From Deltaproteobacteria bacterium (lineage in GTDB: Bacteria; Myxococcota_A; Polyangia; Polyangiales; Polyangiaceae): 64,000 bases of DNA. The stretch spans positions 20,301 through 84,300 of the forward strand of contig QJWJ01000519.1 in the NCBI GenBank assembly GCA_003235365.1. Reading direction: 5' to 3'. Of the stretch, positions 37,239 to 45,279 are shown piece by piece; position 1 is the stretch's first letter, and each line of letters opens with the position of its first letter. The translations under genes and the position numbers were made by a program. The notes beneath the pieces were generated by a model. It was not told the DNA's origin. It searched no databases and was given only the letters and a program-made list of their open reading frames with translations.

Positions 37239-38050
37239 CCACCGAGTCGCCCTCGACGACCGACGCAGCGACCCGCTCCCCCGCCGCGTCGCTGGGGGCC
37301 ACTGCGGTCGGATTGCTGACCGCCGGTGGCGAATTGTTCTCGACCTTGGCGCGCACGCTGCATTTCACCCTCCACGGCAAGTCGGATCTGCGGCGCGCAC
37401 TGGGTTACATGTACACGATCGGCAATCAGTCGCTGGTCTTCTTGTGCGTCGTGATGGGGTTCATCGGCATGATCACCGTCTACCAGGGTGGCGTTCAGCT
37501 GTTGCGGGTGATACCGGACATGTCTCAGCTCGGGGCGACGTATCTCGAGCTGCTCGTCAAGGATCTGGCCGCGACGATCTGCGCGCTGATGCTCGCCACG
37601 CGGGTTGGCGCGGGCATCGCGGCCGAAGTGGGGTCGATGGTCGTCACGGAGCAAGTCGACGCGTTGCGCATGTGCGCCACCGACCCGATCGACTATTTGA
37701 TTCGGCCGCGTTTCGTGGCGTCGGTCGTGATGACGGTGGTGCTCGTCATCGTCGCGGGCACGCTCGGCGCACTGACGGGCATGTGGACCGCCGAGGTGTT
37801 CTTCAACGTTCGACCGGCGACGTTTTGGGATCTGGGGCAGGTCGACGCCGGCGACGTGACGGTCGGTTTGGTCAAGTGCGTCGCCTACGGCGGCACCATT
37901 CCCGTCATCAGCGGATACTGTGGCTTGGGCGCACGCGGCGGTTCGGAGGGCGTCGGTTCGGCGACGACTCGAGCCGTGGTCAACTGCTCACTGGCGATCA
38001 TCATCCTCGACTTTCTGATCACGAGCATTGGTTATGCGATCTTCGAGTGA
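37235..38050 (+). CDS. mlaE: MlaE-like phospholipid ABC transporter permease
   Basis: Integral inner-membrane permease of the Mla/MCE transporter, 271 residues with about five to six hydrophobic segments. Family signatures: VVMGFIGMITVYQGGVQL, EVGSMVVTEQVDALRMCATDP (the EQ-loop that contacts MlaF) and AYGGTIPVISGYCGLGARGGSEGVG. GTG start overlapping mlaF. MlaFEDB complexes move phospholipids between membranes, maintaining outer-membrane asymmetry. Confidence 0.93.
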   Translation: MTTESPSTTDAATRSPAASLGATAVGLLTAGGELFSTLARTLHFTLHGKSDLRRALGYMYTIGNQSLVFLCVVMGFIGMITVYQGGVQLLRVIPDMSQLGATYLELLVKDLAATICALMLATRVGAGIAAEVGSMVVTEQVDALRMCATDPIDYLIRPRFVASVVMTVVLVIVAGTLGALTGMWTAEVFFNVRPATFWDLGQVDAGDVTVGLVKCVAYGGTIPVISGYCGLGARGGSEGVGSATTRAVVNCSLAIIILDFLITSIGYAIFE

Positions 38051-38151
38051 CGCCCGCTCACACTCCCGACCGCGAGGGCGCACCTTGTGGGTCCGTGTCG
38101 TTGCGCAATGATTCGTGCGCGACGGTCAGCCGTGTTATCGTGAGAACCCCG

Positions 38152-39045
38152 ATGAACCGGCAAGCATCGCGATCCGCGCTGACCCGCACTCGAGCCGTGA
38201 AAACCCAACCGGACTCTTCGGGCCCGCCGTCGAAGGCTCATCACGCGTGCTTGGTCTTCTTGGCCGGTGAGCGCATCGGGCAGCGCGTGGAGCTGCGCGA
38301 AGGAGAGCTGAGCGTCGGGCGGTCGCCCGAAAGCGGCATCGCGTTGGCGAGCGACCTGGTCAGTAGAAATCACGCGACGTTCATCATGCGAGGAAACCGC
38401 GTGACCCTGCGCGATCATCGCTCGACCAACGGCACCTACGTCAACGATCACCCGATCTCGGAAATCCATCTCGACGACGGCGACCGGATTTCGATCGGTG
38501 AGTTCGTCATCAAGTACCTCGGTCCCGGCAATGCCGAGGCGGGCTACCACGACGCAGTGTTCCGGTTGATGACGCACGACGGGCTCACCGACGTATTCAA
38601 CAAGCGGTATTTCGAGGAACAGCTCGCCGTAGCCGTGGGCGACGAAAAACAAGTGCTGAGCGTCATTCTGTTCGACGCCGACCACTTCAAACGCATCAAC
38701 GACAGCTGGGGCCACCCGGCGGGCGACGCGGTGCTGAGGCAACTGGCCGACTGCGCGAAGGAAGCCACTCAGCGCATCGAGGGTTGCCAGTTGGCGCGCA
38801 TCGGCGGCGAGGAATTTGCTGTCCTGGTACCCCTGCCCCAGCAGCCGGCGGTGGCTTTGGCCGAAGACATCCGACAGCGAGTGGGGGCGCGTCCGTTCGA
38901 CTTCGATGGGCGGCAAATCGAGGTCACCGTGAGTCTGGGCGTGGCTGCGCGCGCGCCCGGAGAGAGCCCGACCCAACTGTATCAGCGAGCCGACGAGCAA
39001 CTGTACCGCGCCAAGCAGGGCGGTCGCGACCGGGTTTGCGCCTGA
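38152..39045 (+). CDS. FHA-GGDEF diguanylate cyclase-like protein
   Basis: A 297-residue cytoplasmic protein combining a phosphothreonine-binding FHA domain (about 33-122: GRS 56-58, SRNHA 71-75, STNGTYVN 91-98) with a GGDEF domain (about 138-297). The active-site loop is GGEEF (218-222) and the metal aspartate is in LFDADHFKRIND (Asp175), so synthesis of cyclic di-GMP is plausible. The usual RxxD inhibitory site a few residues before the loop is not seen. ATG at 38152 follows mlaE by 101 nt. Its place between mlaE and the second ATPase gene is unusual; it could gate the transporter through phosphorylation-dependent binding, but this is inference. Confidence 0.92.
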   Translation: MNRQASRSALTRTRAVKTQPDSSGPPSKAHHACLVFLAGERIGQRVELREGELSVGRSPESGIALASDLVSRNHATFIMRGNRVTLRDHRSTNGTYVNDHPISEIHLDDGDRISIGEFVIKYLGPGNAEAGYHDAVFRLMTHDGLTDVFNKRYFEEQLAVAVGDEKQVLSVILFDADHFKRINDSWGHPAGDAVLRQLADCAKEATQRIEGCQLARIGGEEFAVLVPLPQQPAVALAEDIRQRVGARPFDFDGRQIEVTVSLGVAARAPGESPTQLYQRADEQLYRAKQGGRDRVCA

Positions 39046-39059
39046 CCTGAGCCAGCGTC

Positions 39060-39803
39060 GTGATTTCGTTTCGCAACGTCGCCAAGTCATTCGGCGAAAA
39101 GACGGTGCTCGCCGGCGTCAGTTTCGACGTCGGTGACGGCGAAGTGTTCTTCATCGTCGGGGCATCCGGCGTCGGAAAGAGCGTGCTGATCAAACACCTG
39201 ATCGGTCTGCTGCGGGCCGATGCGGGCGAGATCTGGCTCGACGACGTCGAGGTCAGCCAATTGTCGGAGCAGCAGATGTACCCGGTGCGCAAGCGCTGCG
39301 CGATGGTGTTCCAACACTCGACGCTGTTCGACTCGATGAATTGCCTCGACAACGTGGCGCTGCCATTGCGAAAGCACCGCGGGCTGAACGTCGCCGAGGC
39401 GCGTGCCGAGGCGCTGCAACTGCTGCAGCGAGTGCACATGGAAGAGTTCGCGACGCGCTATCCGGCCGAGCTCGGAGACGGCCTGCGCAAGCGGGTGGCG
39501 ATCGCGCGCGCACTGACGCTCAACCCGTCGACCGTGCTGTTCGACGAACCCACGACCAGCCTCGACCCGGTCAGCGCCCGACGCGTGGACAAACTGATCC
39601 GCGAACTGAGCGACAACCTGGGGGTTACCAGTGTGGTCGTCTCCCACGATCTGACGTCGATCTTCACCATCGCCGACCGTATCGCCATGCTCTACCAGGG
39701 CCACGTGCGACTGCTCGGCACACCCGACGAGTTTCGCGCATCGCCCGACGGCATCATTCAACAGTTCATCAATGGTCGCGCGGACGGCCCAATGCAGGTA
39801 TAG
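39060..39803 (+). CDS. Second MlaF-like ABC ATPase with atypical signature motif
   Basis: A 247-residue ATPase 14 nt after the FHA-GGDEF gene, GTG start. Walker A GASGVGKSVLIK and Walker B VLFDEPTTSLDP are intact, and FQHSTLFDSMNCLDNVALPL is MlaF-like. The ABC signature, usually LSGG(Q/M), reads LGDGL before RKRVAIARAL: the serine that contacts the other subunit's ATP is a glycine and one glycine is an aspartate. Either it forms the degenerate half of a heterodimer with the first MlaF, or it is a separate, slower ATPase. It precedes the MlaD gene by 11 nt. Confidence 0.9.
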   Translation: MISFRNVAKSFGEKTVLAGVSFDVGDGEVFFIVGASGVGKSVLIKHLIGLLRADAGEIWLDDVEVSQLSEQQMYPVRKRCAMVFQHSTLFDSMNCLDNVALPLRKHRGLNVAEARAEALQLLQRVHMEEFATRYPAELGDGLRKRVAIARALTLNPSTVLFDEPTTSLDPVSARRVDKLIRELSDNLGVTSVVVSHDLTSIFTIADRIAMLYQGHVRLLGTPDEFRASPDGIIQQFINGRADGPMQV

Positions 39804-39814
39804 AATCCGCAGCG

Positions 39815-40834
39815 ATGAGCCAACAGCGCAGCATCGAAGTCAAAGTGGGGATCCTGATCCTCGTGGCATTGGGGTTGCTCGGCGGGTTCATCGTCGTGAT
39901 GGGGGGGCTGAGCTTCGAGGCCACGTATCGAGTCAACGTCGACTTCGTCAATCCAGGGGGACTTCAAGCGGGCGCGCCGGTTCGGTTGGCGGGGATCCGC
40001 ATCGGACGCATCTCGGCGATCGAGTTTCGCGGAGACGACCCCGAGGCGGTGAGCGGTGGCACGTTGATCCGCGTCGTGACCGAGCTCGAGAAGAAGTACC
40101 AGCCGTCGATCCACGACAATGCGCGGTGGTTCGTTTCGACCCAAGGCGTGTTGGGAGAGTTCTTTCTCGCGGTCGACCCGGGTACCGCAGATCGGCCCGT
40201 GCTCGAGGACGGCGCCGTGGTCAACGGGGTGAGCCCGCCGCGCCTCGACCTGCTGCTCAGCGAGGCATACGAGCTGTTGCATCACGCCTACCTCGGCATC
40301 ACTCAAAATGAGGACAAGCTCAAAGAGACGTTCGACGGCCTCCACCAGACGCTGCGGGGCAGCGGGCACTTCTTCGCGCGCAACACCGAGAAGATCGACA
40401 AGGTCGTCGACAACATCGAGCAGTTGTCCGGCGAAGCGCAGCAGACGGTCGAGGCGGCGCGCAAGCGCTACGTCGACAACCCCAAGATCCTGCGCGCCAT
40501 CGACAACGTCGAGCAGACCTCGGAGGCCATGCGTCGCGACTTGGGGCCGCTGCTGAACGAATCGCGCGCGCTGGTCGCCGACTTGTCGAAGATGTCTCAT
40601 GCGTTGGGCAGTGACGAACAGCTGCGACGTTACGGCGCGATCACCACCGACGCCGAGAGGATGTTGAAGGAGGGGCGCTTGGCCGCGAGTGATGCGCGAG
40701 AGCTACTGGCGCGAGTCAAGGCCGGAAAAGGCACCGTCGGCGCGATGATGGCTGACGAGGCCTTGTACGACGACCTTCAGGAACTGCTCCGAGATCTGAA
40801 GCACAACCCCTGGAAACTGTTTTGGAGAGAGTGA
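39815..40834 (+). CDS. mlaD: MlaD/MCE-domain protein
   Basis: Membrane-anchored lipid-binding ring protein of the Mla transporter, 339 residues, about 150 more than E. coli MlaD. The N-terminal helix (about 10-31, VGILILVALGLLGGFIVVMGGL) is followed by the MCE domain with VDFVNPGGLQAGAPVRLAGIRIGRI and TQGVLGEFFLAVDPG. The long helical C-terminus (about 150-339; IDKVVDNIEQLSGEAQQTVE) is the kind of extension that in PqiB and Mce proteins makes a periplasm-spanning tube. Last gene of the co-directional cluster. Confidence 0.93.
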   Translation: MSQQRSIEVKVGILILVALGLLGGFIVVMGGLSFEATYRVNVDFVNPGGLQAGAPVRLAGIRIGRISAIEFRGDDPEAVSGGTLIRVVTELEKKYQPSIHDNARWFVSTQGVLGEFFLAVDPGTADRPVLEDGAVVNGVSPPRLDLLLSEAYELLHHAYLGITQNEDKLKETFDGLHQTLRGSGHFFARNTEKIDKVVDNIEQLSGEAQQTVEAARKRYVDNPKILRAIDNVEQTSEAMRRDLGPLLNESRALVADLSKMSHALGSDEQLRRYGAITTDAERMLKEGRLAASDARELLARVKAGKGTVGAMMADEALYDDLQELLRDLKHNPWKLFWRE

Positions 40835-40876
40835 GCCTGCCCACGCGCGATGCCCCGTTTGCGGCGCAGCATCGGC

Positions 40877-40895
40877 AACCCGTCCGCGGCGGGTT
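40877..40895. terminator. Hairpin between convergent genes
   Basis: AACCCG (40877-40882) pairs with CGGGTT (40890-40895) around a 7-nt loop in the 61-nt gap between mlaD and the convergent biotinyl-carrier gene. Only a short T stretch follows. It may terminate in both directions. Confidence 0.4.
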
Positions 40896-41117
40896 TCACT
40901 CGCCGTCGAGCACCATCAGCACGTCGCCCTCTTCGACGGACTGTCCTTCTTCGACGGCAATGGACGTCACCGTGCCGTCGTCGGGACTCTCCACGGGCAT
41001 TTCCATCTTCATCGACTCGAGGATGGCAACTGGCTGCTCCTCGTCGACCCGTTGCCCGACGGTCACGAGTATTTTCCAGACAGTTCCAGTGATGTGCGCC
41101 GTCACTTCCGTGGCCAT
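40896..41117 (-). CDS. Biotin/lipoyl attachment-domain carrier protein
   Basis: A 73-residue stand-alone biotinyl domain. The biotinylation motif ESMKME is present, with the lysine at about residue 36, and the flanking GTVWKILVTVGQRVDEEQPV and GTVTSIAVEEGQSVEEGDVLMVL strands are typical of biotin carboxyl carrier domains. It should carry carboxybiotin for an acyl-CoA or oxaloacetate carboxylase, but no carboxylase gene is nearby. The start MATEVTAHITG was preferred over an in-frame ATG 13 codons earlier. Confidence 0.92.
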   Translation of the reverse strand: MATEVTAHITGTVWKILVTVGQRVDEEQPVAILESMKMEMPVESPDDGTVTSIAVEEGQSVEEGDVLMVLDGE

Positions 41118-41295
41118 GGCGTCGGAGTGTACACCGGCGACACAGCAACTGGCCAAAAGCCGAGCGCCCTCTTCAGCGGCGTGTCAGTGTGCCGTATCGA
41201 AGACTGGCGACCGAAGCTGGTACCGGCGCGTTGTCGAGAACACGATTCTCCACCTGCGCACTGGGAGACCCGGCCCAAGGGCCTATCAGCGGTGG

Positions 41296-41325
41296 TGTCA
41301 ATATGCAGATAGGCTGGGCTATACT
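41296..41325 (+). promoter_or_regulatory. Candidate sigma-70 promoter for the coiled-coil membrane gene
   Basis: TGTCAA (41296-41301) and TATACT (41320-41325) lie 18 nt apart in the 308-nt divergent gap (41118-41425). The -10 matches the consensus at five of six bases. This would place the start point about 95 nt before the ATG at 41426. I see nothing else definite in this gap. Confidence 0.45.
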
Positions 41326-41425
41326 CCGGCCCCTTCGACTAAAGGTTTGACGAGTAATTTCGCCGGTTGCTATGGGCCGGGCCCGCGTTCGGGCAGGATA
41401 CGCGCAGTAGGAGAGCTTCCACCCA

Positions 41426-42217
41426 ATGGCTAAAAACGAAGAGAGTTCCGTTCTATTCTCGCTCAACGAGTTGATGAACCTCGAAGAGGAGCGCATCAAC
41501 CAAGAAGAGGCGGACAAGGCCGCTCGTGAGCGAGCCGCGGCTGATGCGCGGGAAGCCGAAGCGCGCCGCGCCCGTGAAGAAGAAGAACGCCGCATGCGCG
41601 AAGAAGCCGAGGTACGTCGGCAGGAAGAGTTGCGCGCGAAGGAAGAACAGACGCGCCTCGCCGCCATTCAGCAGGCGGAGATCGAGAAAGCCAAGGCCGA
41701 AGCAGAAAACCAAGCTCGCTTGGCGGCGATGAAGGAGCAGCAGGCCCACGAGGCCAAGCTGATGTCGCTCAAGCAAGACGAATCCAAGAAGCGTCTCAAG
41801 GTCGCCGTGGGCTCTGCCGTCGGGTTGCTGGTGTTGGCCCTGGCGGGCGGTGGGTTCACCGTCATGCGAACCGCTCAGGAACGCGAGAAGCAGGCAGCCC
41901 TGCGTCTCGAAGCGGAGATGCGCGAAAAGAAGGCGGCCGAAGAGGCCGAGCGCGCGCGCAAGGAGGCCGAAGAGAACCAGAAGCGGCTGATTGACGAGAT
42001 CAACAAGCTCAAGGCTGATCTCGAAAGCGCTTCCGATGCGGACAAGGAAGCCATCCAGGCCGAACTCAACAAGAAGTTGGAAAAGGCCGGCGCCGGTGGC
42101 GGGCGACGACCGAGCGGCGGCTCGAAGCCCTCTTCGGCGTCGAAGCCGGCAAAACCGTCGAAGCCGAAACCCGCCTGCGATTGCCCCCCGGGCGACCCGC
42201 TGTGCTCGTGTTTCTGA
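41426..42217 (+). CDS. Coiled-coil single-span membrane protein
   Basis: A 263-residue protein preceded by AGGAG about 12-16 nt before its ATG. Residues about 18-120 and 150-215 are strongly charged Glu/Lys/Arg/Ala coiled coils separated by one transmembrane helix (126-147, VAVGSAVGLLVLALAGGGFTVM). The C-terminus has a Gly/Ser/Pro/Lys linker and ends with a cysteine cluster (CDCPPGDPLCSCF). The topology suggests the N-terminal coil is cytoplasmic and the C-terminal coil periplasmic. Charged coiled coils give spurious database hits, so no function is proposed. Confidence 0.8.
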   Translation: MAKNEESSVLFSLNELMNLEEERINQEEADKAARERAAADAREAEARRAREEEERRMREEAEVRRQEELRAKEEQTRLAAIQQAEIEKAKAEAENQARLAAMKEQQAHEAKLMSLKQDESKKRLKVAVGSAVGLLVLALAGGGFTVMRTAQEREKQAALRLEAEMREKKAAEEAERARKEAEENQKRLIDEINKLKADLESASDADKEAIQAELNKKLEKAGAGGGRRPSGGSKPSSASKPAKPSKPKPACDCPPGDPLCSCF

Positions 42218-42462
42218 CGTCTTCTGCGGTCTGAGAGCCCCCTGCGCCCCGCTGCTTCGGCAGACGGGGCGCCGTCGATTTCGGTGCCGGCGGGCTTCTG
42301 GCGATGGGCCGCCGGATGGTGTACGAGGCGGTTGCTCGCGGGGCGCTGGTGACAGCTCCCAGGACGGGAACCGTCGGTCGCGGTTTGGCTACCCAGCTGT
42401 AGCCTCCTGGCGGTCGGGCCCTGTCCGGTGAGCCCCCTACCCTGGTCATTCAGGAGCCCTGC

Positions 42463-43191
42463 TTGTCTCTCAGCGCCATCGATCGCCTCTGTTTTGCTCT
42501 CGACTACCCGGATCTCGACTCCGCCTTGCCCATCGCGCGACGGCTTGCCGCAGAGGTCGGGGTGCTCAAGATCGGGCTGGAGCTCTTTTTGCGCGAGGGG
42601 CCCCGAGCGGTGGCCGAGCTCGCACGGCTCGGGCCGAGACTGTTCCTCGACTTGAAGCTGCACGACATCCCCGCGACGGTTGCAGGGGCGGTGCGCAGCG
42701 TTGGCGCTCTGGGGGTCGACTTCCTCACGGTTCACGCCGGTGGCGGCAAAGCGATGCTCGAGGCCGCCGCTCATGCCGCCAGCGAGGTGAGCGCTTCGCG
42801 CCCGTTGACGCTGCTGGGAGTCACCGTACTCACGTCGATGGACGACGCAGAGCTGCATGGCGTCGGGGTCGGCGATGGCGCGGCCTCACAGGTAGCGCGG
42901 CTGGGCCGCTTGGCGATCGATTCCGGTCTGGGAGGGCTGGTGTGTTCCGTCGAAGAAGTCGCGGCGTTGCGGGGCGCGCTTGGCGCCGCGCCGGTCTTGG
43001 TGACACCCGGTGTACGCCCCGCGGGCGCAGCGGTCGGCGATCAACGGCGCGTCGGAACGCCTGCCACGGCGATTGAATCGGGTTCGAGTATCCTGGTCGT
43101 TGGGCGCCCAATTCGGCAGGCGCCGGATCCCGTCGCTGCGGCGCGCGCGATCCGCGTCGAAATCGGCGAAGCACTGGGCAGTCGGAGCTGA
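42463..43191 (+). CDS. pyrF: Orotidine 5'-phosphate decarboxylase
   Basis: Final step of UMP biosynthesis, 242 residues. It starts at a TTG with AGGAG close upstream. The catalytic DLKLHDIP motif (about 65-72) holds the Asp-Lys-Asp elements, and FALDYPDLDSA, TVHAGGG, LVTPGVRP and SILVVGRPI blocks are characteristic. It is 2 nt ahead of rlmB, so the two are probably one transcript. Confidence 0.96.
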   Translation: MSLSAIDRLCFALDYPDLDSALPIARRLAAEVGVLKIGLELFLREGPRAVAELARLGPRLFLDLKLHDIPATVAGAVRSVGALGVDFLTVHAGGGKAMLEAAAHAASEVSASRPLTLLGVTVLTSMDDAELHGVGVGDGAASQVARLGRLAIDSGLGGLVCSVEEVAALRGALGAAPVLVTPGVRPAGAAVGDQRRVGTPATAIESGSSILVVGRPIRQAPDPVAAARAIRVEIGEALGSRS

Positions 43192-43193
43192 GC

Positions 43194-43925
43194 GTGCCCC
43201 GAGTCGACCCTTCGGAAGAGTTGCGCCTCGTCGTCGGTCTTCAGCCGGTGCGCGAAGCGCTGCGCGTGCACCAGCGCGCCGTGAGCGAGGTTCTGCTGCA
43301 GCGGCAGACACCGCGGCTGGAAGGCGTCGAACGCCTCGCGAGTAGCCTCGGTGTGCCGGTGCGCCACGTGACGCGTCAGGAGCTCGATCAGCGATCGAGC
43401 GGCGCGCAGCACCAGGGCGTCGTGGCGCTGGCCCCGCCTCTGCCACTGCTCACGTGGACTGCGGTCTGCGAGGAGCCGCTGCTGATCGCGCTCGATGGCA
43501 TCGTGGATCCGCAGAACTTCGGCGCGGTCGTTCGCAGCGCGGTGGGCGTGGCGGGCGCAGCCGTCGTGTGGGGCGAAAACGCTTCGGCGCCGCTGACTCC
43601 CGCGACGTTCCGCGCATCGGCCGGCGCCATCGAGCACGCGCGCTTGTGTCGCGTGCCGTCCTTGGTGGGAGCTCTGACCGACGCGGTCTCGCGAGGCTAC
43701 GCGGTCGTGGGTCTCGACGGCCATGCGGAAGCTGCCCTGCACGACGTCGATCTGACCGGACCGACGGTCATCGTCGTCGGCAGTGAGGGCAAGGGAATGG
43801 GCCGGGCGACACGCAAGACCTGCACGACCCTGGCACGTTTGAACATGACTGGCACGGTCGACTCGCTCAATGCCTCGGTCGCCGCCGCCCTGGCCCTGTA
43901 CGAAGCTGGTCGCCAACGTCGCTGA
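43194..43925 (+). CDS. rlmB: TrmH/SpoU-family rRNA 2'-O-methyltransferase (RlmB-like)
   Basis: SPOUT methyltransferase with an N-terminal RNA-binding subdomain, 243 residues from a GTG. The three family motifs are present: DPQNFGAVVRSA (motif 1), VVGSEGKGM (motif 2) and LNMTGTVDSLNASVAAALALYEA (motif 3). RlmB methylates G2251 of 23S rRNA; a tRNA target cannot be excluded by sequence. It lies 2 nt after pyrF. Confidence 0.9.
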   Translation: MPRVDPSEELRLVVGLQPVREALRVHQRAVSEVLLQRQTPRLEGVERLASSLGVPVRHVTRQELDQRSSGAQHQGVVALAPPLPLLTWTAVCEEPLLIALDGIVDPQNFGAVVRSAVGVAGAAVVWGENASAPLTPATFRASAGAIEHARLCRVPSLVGALTDAVSRGYAVVGLDGHAEAALHDVDLTGPTVIVVGSEGKGMGRATRKTCTTLARLNMTGTVDSLNASVAAALALYEAGRQRR

Positions 43926-44090
43926 ACCCCCTTTGCGGCGCGCGGAGCCGATCTGGGAGGCAAGCCACAGCGCGGGAAGTGAACACGGCGATATACTCAG
44001 TGTAATCTATTGAACGCAGACCCGCCCGACACCACGCTCAGCGTCAATTCACCAGTCATTCTGCTCAATTCGACGCCACCCTTGATCAGG

Positions 44091-44118
44091 CTTCAACGAT
44101 ACGTGCCGAGCGTTGAAG
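44091..44118. terminator. Perfect 8-bp hairpin between convergent genes
   Basis: CTTCAACG (44091-44098) and CGTTGAAG (44111-44118) pair perfectly around a 12-nt loop in the 211-nt gap between rlmB and the convergent cysteine desulfurase gene. The gap is AT-richer than its neighbours (for example 43990-44010). Likely bidirectional terminator. Confidence 0.5.
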
Positions 44119-44136
44119 TAGCTCGTGATCTTACTG

Positions 44137-45279
44137 CTACGGTTGGGTGTCAAGTACGCGAAACACAGCGGCTATTGCTCGTTGGATCTGCTCCTCGGTC
44201 GTCCGCTCGCCCATACTGAAGCGAACCGCATGCTCGGCGCGGGCTCGGCCGAGCATGGCTTCGATCACCGGCGACGGCTCGCTGGTTCCGGCGCTGCAGG
44301 CACTCCCACTGGAAACCCTCACACCCTGTAAGTCTAGTGCCGCCACCAATTCTGGTCCAGGAAACGACGGGAACGACAGGTTGCTGACGTGGGGCAAGCG
44401 TCGGGCAGCGCCGTTGACGCTTGCCACGTCCGCCAGTCGCCGCTCGAGGTCGTCGCGCAGTTCGGCCAGGCGTGCGTAGCGTTCGGGACCGCGCTCGGCG
44501 TGTTCGAGCGCCACGCCGAACCCTACCGCCGCAACCGCGTCTTGCGTTCCCGGACGCAGTCCCCGCTCTTGGGCGCCGCCGACCAGCACGTGCTCCGGCG
44601 CCCTGCCTCGGAACAACAGCGCGCCGATGCCCTTGGGGCCGCGTAGCTTGTGCGCCGTGACGCTCAGCGAATCGGCGCCGCCCAAGGCGGCGACGGGCGC
44701 CTTGCCGAGCCACTGCACGGCATCGACGTGAAGACGTGCTCCGGCGCTCCGAACCACTTCGGCGATGGCTTCGAGCGGCTGGCAGACGCCGGTTTCGTGG
44801 TTGGCTGCGGTCACCACGACCCGCGTCGAGGCGGCGTCGGCGACGCGCCCGAGCGCCTCGGCGACAGCGGCGGGCCGCACGGTTCCGTCCGCCTCGACGG
44901 GCAGCCAGATCACTTGGCGTCCGCGCGCTGCGTCGCGTTCCGCAACTTTGACCACGCTGGGGTGATCGAGCCGGCTCAGGATCAGGGCTTCGCGACCTTG
45001 CAGCGCCAGATTGTTCGACTCGGTACCCCCCGAGGTGAACAAGACGTCGCGTGGGTGAAAGCCGAGCAGAGTCGCGAGCCGCTCCCGGGTCGACTCCAGA
45101 GCGTTGCGGGCTCGGCGCCCCGCCGCGTGCACGCTCGACGGATTGCCCCACAACTCGGCGCTGGCGACGACCATCGCCTCGACTACCGAAGGCAGCGGAG
45201 GCGTCGTGCTGTTGTGATCGAGGAAGATCTCCTCCCCCACTCCCGAGCCAGTGGGCGGCGAGGAACGAGTCGCCATCAC
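44137..45279 (-). CDS. Cysteine desulfurase, IscS/NifS family
   Basis: PLP enzyme that removes sulfur from cysteine for Fe-S cluster or thio-cofactor synthesis, 380 residues. Features: LDHNSTTPP start, FTSGGTESNNLAL, HETG at 161-164, VDAVQW (Asp186), the PLP lysine in TAHKLRGPKG (Lys211), and the catalytic cysteine in the SSGSACSAGTSEPS loop. The loop length suits class I enzymes. It is the second gene after the hybrid histidine kinase, overlapping it by 4 nt; other isc genes are absent here. Confidence 0.93.
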   Translation of the reverse strand: MMATRSSPPTGSGVGEEIFLDHNSTTPPLPSVVEAMVVASAELWGNPSSVHAAGRRARNALESTRERLATLLGFHPRDVLFTSGGTESNNLALQGREALILSRLDHPSVVKVAERDAARGRQVIWLPVEADGTVRPAAVAEALGRVADAASTRVVVTAANHETGVCQPLEAIAEVVRSAGARLHVDAVQWLGKAPVAALGGADSLSVTAHKLRGPKGIGALLFRGRAPEHVLVGGAQERGLRPGTQDAVAAVGFGVALEHAERGPERYARLAELRDDLERRLADVASVNGAARRLPHVSNLSFPSFPGPELVAALDLQGVRVSSGSACSAGTSEPSPVIEAMLGRARAEHAVRFSMGERTTEEQIQRAIAAVFRVLDTQP

